NCBI GenBank assembly: GCA_024279255.1
Contig: JAJRRT010000049.1
Span: 1-64,000 of the forward strand
Direction of reading: 5' to 3'
Length of the DNA: 64,000 nt
From: Deltaproteobacteria bacterium
GTDB taxonomy: Bacteria; Desulfobacterota; Desulfuromonadia; Desulfuromonadales; Geopsychrobacteraceae
Shown here: positions 57,986-64,000 of the stretch, one piece after another
Numbering within the stretch: the first letter of the stretch is position 1
How the letters are laid out: the number at the start of each line of letters is the position of its first letter
Notes under the pieces: generated by a model
Databases searched by the model: none
What the model saw: only the letters and a program-made list of their open reading frames with translations
What the model was told of the DNA's origin: nothing
Made by a program: the position numbers and the translations under genes

Positions 57986-58053
57986 GGGATTCTCTCTGGA
58001 GAAATTTCCGGGCAGCATAGCATGGCAACCATGATCTGGGTTACCATGAGTCT

Positions 58054-58986
58054 ATGAATATCCGATACCGCCCACGTATGTATGCCCTGTTGTTAACCCT
58101 GTTGATTCTCTCTTTGCCGCTACTGGCGGTGGCTTCCTGGGATTTCAGCAAAGCAACAATAGAGGTTGATGAAATCATGTCGGGTGGTCCACCGCGCGAT
58201 GGTATTCCGGCGCTGACGGCACCCAAGTCTGTTGCTGCGACTGAGGCGGCCTTCATGCGCGATGATGAGCAGGTGCTTGGTGTCTTCCTGAATGGCATTG
58301 CGGTGGCTTATCCGACCCGGATCCTCTCCTGGCACGAACTGGTTAACGATGACTTCCGTGGACTTCCGGTCCTGGTGAGTTGGTGACCTCTGGCCTATGC
58401 GGGGGTCGTGTACTCCCGACAGAACAAGGGCAGGGAACGTTTCTTCGGGGTTTCGGGGATGCTCTATCGCAGTAATGTGCTGATGTATGACAAAGAGAGC
58501 GAGTCTCTCTGGTCACAGATCAAGGGTGAAGCTGTGACGGGGGAACTGACCGGCACCGCGCTCGAAGTGCTCCCCTCGACTTTGACGACCTGGAAGCGAT
58601 GGCGCAAGCAGCATCCCGAGACCAGAGTTCTTTCTCTGGATACAGGCTATTCCCGCAACTACGCTTCTGACCCTTATCTGGACTACTACAAACAGCAGAG
58701 TGGTTTCCGGTCGTTTTTCAAGTTGGGGCCGGGAGAAAAGGAGAAGGAGCTGGTGGTCGGAGTGGTCGTCGATGGTCGCGCTTACGCTTATTCGTTGGAG
58801 TTATTGCGTCAGCAGGGTGAGATTCGTAACGAACTTGGCGGCCTTAAACTGCATCTCAGTCTCGATTCCGCAACTGATTCGTTGAGGGTCACCAAGGCGG
58901 ATGGCAGTCAGCTTCCGCATATGCTGGTCTACTGGTTCGTGTGGAAGGGGATTCATCCCCAGACCGGGCGCTATCAACCAGATTGA
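58054..58986 (+). CDS. DUF3179-type exported protein, candidate selenoprotein
   Basis: The frame runs 310 codons with one in-frame TGA at 58384-58386. Before it: signal peptide ([20 protein letters not shown]), then ISW-type [21 protein letters not shown]. After it: [35 protein letters not shown] and [10 protein letters not shown]. The TGA lies where I recall DUF3179 proteins having the first Cys of a YCPLC motif. A 7-bp hairpin with a CGUGU loop starts 14 nt downstream. The frame matches on both sides, which argues against a frameshift. The alternative is a pseudogene with a single nonsense mutation. Function of the family is not established. Confidence 0.75.
58400..58418 (+). promoter_or_regulatory. 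Candidate bacterial SECIS hairpin in the DUF3179 gene
   Basis: CGGGGGT-CGTGT-ACTCCCG forms a 7-bp stem (one G-U pair) with a five-base loop that has G in the second position. The loop begins 21 nt after the TGA. Stem length, loop G and distance resemble those of the arsS hairpin. Confidence 0.6.
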
Positions 58987-60887
58987 AGCGGCGTTCTTGA
59001 AGGGTTTTCTTGGTCGTTCGTGTTCTGCGCGTCCTGTAGCTCCACCCAAAAGGTGCTGCCACCACCAGGGGTCTCCTCGACCCAGGCTTCTCCGTTGTGG
59101 AGACGGGCAATCTTCTGGACCGTGGCCAGCCCGATCCCCGTGCCGGGGAACTTTTTACCGGTTAGACCTCGATAGAAGACCTCGAAAATGCGCTTGGACT
59201 CTTCCTGTGAGATTCCCGGGCCATGGTCGCGAACGTAAAGACGGATCAGATCTTCCTTCCGTTCTCCGCCTATTTCGAGGGGGCTGCCTTCTTTTCCTGC
59301 ATAGCGTATTGCGTTACCGAGCAGGTTATTGAAAATCTGCTCCAGCAGGGTTTTTGGTATTCGGGTTTCTGGCAGGGGACTCTTCTTGACAATGACTCCG
59401 CTCTCATGAATCAGGCTGTTCATTTCGATCAGGAGTTCCTCAATCACTGTATCCATAGCGACCGGTTCGGCTGGCTGCGGCAGATGGCCCACCTTTGCCA
59501 GGGTCAGAAGGTCTTCCAGTAACGCCAGCATTCTGTGGCCCTGCTCCTCAATCTTGGCCAGGCGGGCGAGGGACTGTTTATCCAGCTGCTCCCGACAGAC
59601 ATCCTGAAGGAGTTCGGCGTAGCCGATGATCGGTGTCAGGGGCGTACGCAGATCGTGGGAGACAGTATAAACAAAAGCGTCCAGCTCCCGGTTGCCCTTG
59701 AGCAACTTCTCTTCTGCTTGCTTACGCTCGGTGATGTCTTCGAGAGTGCCGAGGATACCTGTGACCACTCCTTCACTGTCGTGGAGAGGAATTTTATTGG
59801 CATCGAGCCAGGCTTGCTTGCCGCCTGCCTGGAGTTGCGGTTCAATGATGTGCAGCTCGGGCCTGTCTCTCTCCATGATCCGGCGATCACACTCCCGGAA
59901 GAAGTCAGCCTCCTCCCTTTTCCAGGGCAGTTCGTAGTCGGTCTTTCCGATCAGGTCCTGCGGATTCTCCACCCCTGCGATTCGTGCGAAGTTGCGATTG
60001 CACCCGAGATAGACGGAATTGATATCTTTCCAGAATACGTGTTGGGGAATGTAGTCGAGGACCAGTTGCAGCATCTGTTGCGACTCCCGAATCTGATTCT
60101 GAACGAGCTTGGACTCGGTGATGTCTTGTACGTTAGCGGCAAAATAGTTCAGGGTTCCGTCCGGCCCGAAGACCCCCGCAACCGTTGCATGGCCCCAGCA
60201 GACCGATCTGTCCTTGCACAGGTAGCGTTTCTCATAGTCGATGATCCGGCGGCGGCCCGTTCGGATTTCGTCGTAAAGAGCTTGTGTCGCTTCCCGGTCG
60301 TCGGGGTGGGTGATCTCGAGAACACTTTTCCCCAGCGCCTCAGACTGGTTGTGGCCGGAAAGGCGGCAAAATGTAGAGTTGACCTTGGTCACTATGCCTT
60401 CTAGATCAATGATCGCCATTCCGGTGGCAGCCGACTCAAAAAAAGAGCGTAGCCAATCTTCGCTCTCTTGCAACGCCTGCTCGGTCCGACGTCGCTCAGC
60501 TATCTGGGCAGATTTGTGTAAGGCTTTTTCGATAGCGCAAGTCAGGTTGGCAATTGTTGTCTCTGGTGTGATGAGGTAGTCAAGCGCTCCGGCCTGCATC
60601 GCTTCGACCGCTGTCTGTATGTTGCCGTCGTCGGCCATTATTATCGCGGGGTAGACATCTTTTTCCTGGTCGCCTGATAGGAGCTCAATCCCTTTACCGT
60701 CAGGCAGGAATGATTTGATAAGGATCAGGTCGGGATAGAAGTCGTCGATGCTGATGCGCGCTTCAGCAATATTCCGCGCGACTGATACTGTCACCGGATT
60801 AGCGACTGCCTCCAGGGCCTCGCAGGTCTTTATCTCTGGAGTTCCCGAACCCTCAACCAGGAGAATGTGGATTGTTTTTTTGTCCAT
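58974..60887 (-). CDS. PAS sensor histidine kinase with degenerate receiver domain
   Basis: The 637-residue soluble protein has an N-terminal receiver-like domain (1-120), two PAS domains (about 145-260 and 275-395), a HisKA domain ([17 protein letters not shown]) and HATPase_c ([24 protein letters not shown]). In the receiver the phospho-acceptor position is Lys ([12 protein letters not shown]) and the acidic pair near the start is missing (LLVEGSG). It therefore cannot be phosphorylated in the usual way. No membrane span is present, so the signal is probably cytoplasmic. It overlaps the DUF3179 gene tail-to-tail by 13 bases. Confidence 0.9.
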   Translation of the reverse strand: MDKKTIHILLVEGSGTPEIKTCEALEAVANPVTVSVARNIAEARISIDDFYPDLILIKSFLPDGKGIELLSGDQEKDVYPAIIMADDGNIQTAVEAMQAGALDYLITPETTIANLTCAIEKALHKSAQIAERRRTEQALQESEDWLRSFFESAATGMAIIDLEGIVTKVNSTFCRLSGHNQSEALGKSVLEITHPDDREATQALYDEIRTGRRRIIDYEKRYLCKDRSVCWGHATVAGVFGPDGTLNYFAANVQDITESKLVQNQIRESQQMLQLVLDYIPQHVFWKDINSVYLGCNRNFARIAGVENPQDLIGKTDYELPWKREEADFFRECDRRIMERDRPELHIIEPQLQAGGKQAWLDANKIPLHDSEGVVTGILGTLEDITERKQAEEKLLKGNRELDAFVYTVSHDLRTPLTPIIGYAELLQDVCREQLDKQSLARLAKIEEQGHRMLALLEDLLTLAKVGHLPQPAEPVAMDTVIEELLIEMNSLIHESGVIVKKSPLPETRIPKTLLEQIFNNLLGNAIRYAGKEGSPLEIGGERKEDLIRLYVRDHGPGISQEESKRIFEVFYRGLTGKKFPGTGIGLATVQKIARLHNGEAWVEETPGGGSTFWVELQDAQNTNDQENPSRTPLQSG

Positions 60888-61146
60888 AATTTAGAACTTG
60901 CTCCCCTGAAAAGTCAGTCACCTGACGATCACTATGGCTGAAGACGGCCATTATAGACTAGTTTCCGCCACTTTCAAGAGTTGTTTAATCCGGCCCCTTG
61001 ATCCTGAACTGAACGCAGGTATATGCGGTTCCAGATCTCTTTTGCTATGGGTGAAACAAGGCAAAGTTGCTCCCGGGGTTCTCTTCGGCGGCTTTTAGCT
61101 ATGTTTCTTTTTACATCCTCACCTCTTGTCTCTATAATCCCGGGCC

Positions 61147-63675
61147 ATGCAGAAAAGATTTTCACTTGAGGCGCGCCTGCAACTTCAGGCAGCGATTGTT
61201 GAAGCATCGGGCAACGAGATTTTTGCCATCGGTCATACTGATGCCGATTGCCGGGTGGTTGAAGTTGATGTGCTGGCGCGTGGTTCGCAACAGGCGGTCC
61301 CGGCTGTGGTGCAGAACTGCCGCTATGGCGATGTGGTTATCCACAATCACCCATCAGGCAACTTATCCCCATCTGAGCCAGATATTGAGATAGCCAGCGG
61401 CATTGCCAGTCTGGGTGTCGGTTTTTATATTGTGGATAACTCTGTTGATAGGGTCTACGCGGTGGTTGAGCCCTTCCCGCCACAGGATGAGACACAGCTT
61501 GATCCGGCCCGGATCGACGCGATTCTCGGCACTAAAGGAGAGGTGGCGCAACAGCTTAAGGGCTACGAAGATCGACCTGAACAGCTGCGGATGGCTCTCT
61601 GTGTGGCCGAAGCCTTCAATCGGGGCCAGCTTGCGGTCATTGAAGCCGGCACCGGCACCGGCAAGAGTCTGGCCTATTTGGTTCCGGCACTTCTCTGGGC
61701 ACTTAATAATGGTGAGCGGGTCGTGGTGTCGACCAACACCATCAATTTGCAGCAGCAGTTGATCAGCAAAGATTTGCCCTTGCTGCAACGGGCCACCGGT
61801 CTTGAATTCCGTGCCGTGCTGGTCAAGGGACGCAGCAACTATCTCTGTCATCGGCGTGGCGCTGAGGCGGGACGTGAACCGGGCCTGTTTGCCAGTAGCG
61901 AAGAGACCGAATTGCAGTCGATTTTGCAATGGGGCGAGGCGACAAACGATGGCTCGCGTGATGATCTAAGTTTCAATCCGACTCCGTCGGTCTGGGAAGA
62001 GGTCTGTTGCGAGGCCGATCAGTGTAGTCGGGTGCGTTGTCGCGACTACGGGCGCTGTTTTTTTCACAAGGCGCGGCGTCAGGCAGCACAGGCGAACCTG
62101 CTGGTGGTCAACCATGCCCTGCTGCTCTCCGACCTGGCTCTGCGTCAACAGACCGACAACTATAATGCCACTGCAGTTCTCCCTCCCTTCGGGCGGGTCG
62201 TGATCGACGAGGCTCATCATCTTGAAGATGTCGCGACCAACTATTTTTCTAGTAAGGTCACTCGTTTTGGTTTCGCCCGCACCCTGAATCGCTTGCGTCA
62301 CCCGCGCAAACCGGACAAGGGGCTGTTGCCGCGATTCATGTCACAGCTGGCCAAGGAGCTACCGGATAGTTTCGACGAGCTGTATCGTGGGATCCATGAG
62401 CGGGTCGAAACGATGCAAGTGCTGCGGCAGAAGCTGTTAGATGAGGCAATTGAAGCCTTGGAACTGGTTGGGCAGAGGCTCGCGACGGAACTGAAGCAGG
62501 AAGTGCGTGATGGCTTTGAGATCCGTCATCGTTTAAAGACCGACTTTTTAGAGACCGGCTGTTGGGACGAGATTGTTGGCTTGATCAAGCCGCTCCTCAA
62601 GCAGAGTACAGGCCTGGCGCGCAAGCTTGACGGTCTGCTCAAGCAGTGTGAAGAGTTGCCGGATGACGTGACCGACAAGCTCAGCTCTCCGTTGGTTGAT
62701 CTGGCCGGGATAGCCCGCCGCCTTGATGGTATTGCGACCGATCTTACCCTATTTCTTGGGGTTTCAACTGAGAATTGTGTGTGGATTGAGGTTGCAAGGG
62801 GGCGCATAGGTCGCTCGCGAGGCTTGGTCACGCGACTCTGCAGCGCGCCACTTGAGGTTGGGAAGGGGCTTAACGAGGCGCTCTATGAGCGTTTTAAAAC
62901 CGTGGTTATGACCAGCGCGACCCTGAGTGTTGCTGGACGTTTTGATTACTTCTGCGAACGCACCGGGCTGGGTCTGGCCGAGCCGATTCGCCTGCAGTCC
63001 CTGGTGCTGGCGTCGCCGTTCGATTATGAAAGTCAGGCGCTGGTTGCGGTGCCGACCGACATCCCTGAACCGGGGCGTCCCGGTTTTGCCGAAGCGGTCG
63101 CCGAGTTGACCGAGAAGGCGCTGCTCCTGGCGGGAGGCCGCAGCTTTGCACTCTTTACCTCTTATCAGCTGCTGCATAATGTCTATGAGCAGGTGGCCCC
63201 GATTCTCGAGGCCCACAAGATTCACAGTTTTCGCCAGGGGAGCGAAAATCGGCATAACCTGCTCAAGCGGTTTGCCGAGGATGAGACCAGTGTACTCTTC
63301 GGTACCGATTCGTTCTGGGAAGGGGTTGATGTCCCCGGCCGTTCGCTGGAGCAGGTAGTTATCACCCGCCTGCCGTTCCGGGTGCCGACCGAGCCGGTGC
63401 TGCAGGCGCGTGCTGAAGCTCTTGAGGCGCGGGGGCAAGATCCCTTTATGAAATATACGGTGCCGCAGGCCGTCATCCGTTTCAAGCAGGGGTTCGGTCG
63501 TCTGATCCGTAATCGGAGCGACCGGGGAGTGGTCCTGATCCTTGACAGCCGGGTGGTGCGCCGTGGTTACGGTCGAACCTTTCTGCGTTCACTGCCCGAG
63601 GCCCGTACCCTCACCTTGCCTGCTGCAGAGTTACTGCCGCAGATTGCAAGTTTTTTCGCCGACACATGCGAATGA
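61147..63675 (+). CDS. DinG-like helicase with N-terminal RadC/JAB domain
   Basis: The 842-residue protein begins with a JAB/MPN domain of RadC type: HNHPSGNLSPSEPD (H66, H68, D79; JAMM motif). The rest is an XPD/DinG helicase: Walker A EAGTGTGKS (about 166-174), DEAH box VIDEAHH (353-359), an Fe-S cluster region (CCEADQCSRVRC, CFF), and C-terminal helicase motifs FGTDSFWEGVDVPG and QGFGRLIRNRSDRG. The JAB domain may be a deubiquitinase-like protease or structural module. It is unusual fused to DinG in the proteins I know. Confidence 0.9.
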   Translation: MQKRFSLEARLQLQAAIVEASGNEIFAIGHTDADCRVVEVDVLARGSQQAVPAVVQNCRYGDVVIHNHPSGNLSPSEPDIEIASGIASLGVGFYIVDNSVDRVYAVVEPFPPQDETQLDPARIDAILGTKGEVAQQLKGYEDRPEQLRMALCVAEAFNRGQLAVIEAGTGTGKSLAYLVPALLWALNNGERVVVSTNTINLQQQLISKDLPLLQRATGLEFRAVLVKGRSNYLCHRRGAEAGREPGLFASSEETELQSILQWGEATNDGSRDDLSFNPTPSVWEEVCCEADQCSRVRCRDYGRCFFHKARRQAAQANLLVVNHALLLSDLALRQQTDNYNATAVLPPFGRVVIDEAHHLEDVATNYFSSKVTRFGFARTLNRLRHPRKPDKGLLPRFMSQLAKELPDSFDELYRGIHERVETMQVLRQKLLDEAIEALELVGQRLATELKQEVRDGFEIRHRLKTDFLETGCWDEIVGLIKPLLKQSTGLARKLDGLLKQCEELPDDVTDKLSSPLVDLAGIARRLDGIATDLTLFLGVSTENCVWIEVARGRIGRSRGLVTRLCSAPLEVGKGLNEALYERFKTVVMTSATLSVAGRFDYFCERTGLGLAEPIRLQSLVLASPFDYESQALVAVPTDIPEPGRPGFAEAVAELTEKALLLAGGRSFALFTSYQLLHNVYEQVAPILEAHKIHSFRQGSENRHNLLKRFAEDETSVLFGTDSFWEGVDVPGRSLEQVVITRLPFRVPTEPVLQARAEALEARGQDPFMKYTVPQAVIRFKQGFGRLIRNRSDRGVVLILDSRVVRRGYGRTFLRSLPEARTLTLPAAELLPQIASFFADTCE

Positions 63676-63724
63676 ATCTGCTAGAATTACAGCCCGAGTT
63701 GTTGCCTCTTCAGGAGCTTGTCTG

Positions 63725-64000
63725 ATGTTCCGCCTGTTACTCATACTACTGTTGATCCCCACCCCGCTGATGGCTCTGGACGGATCAGGTGTTGAAGCGT
63801 TCGATTTTCCCTCACGCTGGGGAACGGTCACTTTCGAGCATCTTAAACATCAACGCCGCATCGGCGACTGCATGGTCTGTCACCATCTGGGCGTCGAGAT
63901 GGGGGGCTGTGGCAACTGTCATGGTGTCATTCAAAAACTCCCGCAAACCAAGGATGTCTTGCATAAAATCTGTATCGCCTGCCACTGGAAAAAGCGGGGA
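63725..64000 (+). CDS. Multihaem cytochrome c, N-terminal part
   Basis: The gene runs past the end of the window. The visible 92 codons have a signal peptide (MFRLLLILLLIPTPLMA) and three CxxCH motifs (CMVCHH, CGNCH, CIACH) with His in FEHLKHQ as a distal ligand. The spacing fits a c7/c3-like periplasmic cytochrome. A 17-codon ORF (63672-63725) overlaps the ATG and may be a coupling leader. Confidence 0.85.
   Translation, partial: MFRLLLILLLIPTPLMALDGSGVEAFDFPSRWGTVTFEHLKHQRRIGDCMVCHHLGVEMGGCGNCHGVIQKLPQTKDVLHKICIACHWKKRG

Noticed and set aside
58384-58408. Frameshift or gene split in the DUF3179 gene
   Set aside because: Both halves are in the same frame with one TGA only and a SECIS-like hairpin, so read-through is the better reading.

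Overview
The window looks like a chromosomal segment of a deltaproteobacterium of the Desulfuromonadales type (Geobacter/Desulfuromonas relatives). This rests on a multihaem cytochrome c, two genes that appear to encode selenoproteins, an ArsS-type arsenosugar gene and the style of the housekeeping genes. Taxonomy is inferred from gene content only; no rRNA is present.

Left host part (1-9.7 kb). The C-terminal end of a NuoG/FdhA-type molybdopterin oxidoreductase is followed by a cupin gene. Next, on the minus strand, come plsY-mltG, a carboxymuconolactone-decarboxylase-like gene and arsS. The arsS frame contains an in-frame TGA where the family has a C-terminal Cys, followed by a SECIS-like hairpin. 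A polar amino-acid ABC transporter and a REP-associated (RAYT/Y1) transposase with matching terminal repeats follow, then small accessory genes. At 8.9-9.7 kb the sequence downstream of tRNA-Pro is present twice, which suggests older events at the same attachment site.

Prophage (about 9,713-47,344, 37.6 kb). It sits in the 3' half of tRNA-Pro(CGG) and is bounded by 50-bp direct repeats with one mismatch. The layout is: integrase; two exported 'moron' genes (one a thermonuclease); a CI-like repressor with repeated operators; early genes that include a second tyrosine recombinase, a C5 DNA methyltransferase with an almost complete ORF in a second frame, an SSB-like protein and a CHC2/Toprim primase-helicase; an iteron-like non-coding region with 16 GTGCAGT motifs; a third tyrosine recombinase; a Mor-like activator; and then a cassette-like run of small, separated ORFs ending at a clear integron integrase (IntI) gene. 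The late genes follow: Mu-type head genes (terminase, DUF935-like portal, MuF fused to a zinc-metallopeptidase-like domain, protease/scaffold, DUF2190-like, capsid), a lysis M15 peptidase, and a lambda-like siphovirus tail with a G-GGA-AAG frameshift site in the tail chaperone gene. A second possible -1 frameshift site (nine A) lies between portal and MuF. A 30-bp repeat with a dyad precedes both late blocks and may be the target of the Mor-like activator.

Right host part (47.3-64 kb). tRNA-Pro is followed by lspA-ileS. An envelope glycosylation cluster comes next (LAB_N protein, GT2, two GT39 transferases, two PAP2 phosphatases). It is followed by an endonuclease III relative, a DUF3179-type protein with an in-frame TGA and SECIS-like hairpin, a PAS histidine kinase with a degenerate receiver domain, a DinG-like helicase fused to a RadC/JAB domain, and the start of a multihaem cytochrome.

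The observations most worth following are the integron integrase with cassette-like genes inside a prophage, the double-coded methyltransferase region, the iteron cluster, the two candidate selenoproteins and the two recoding sites.
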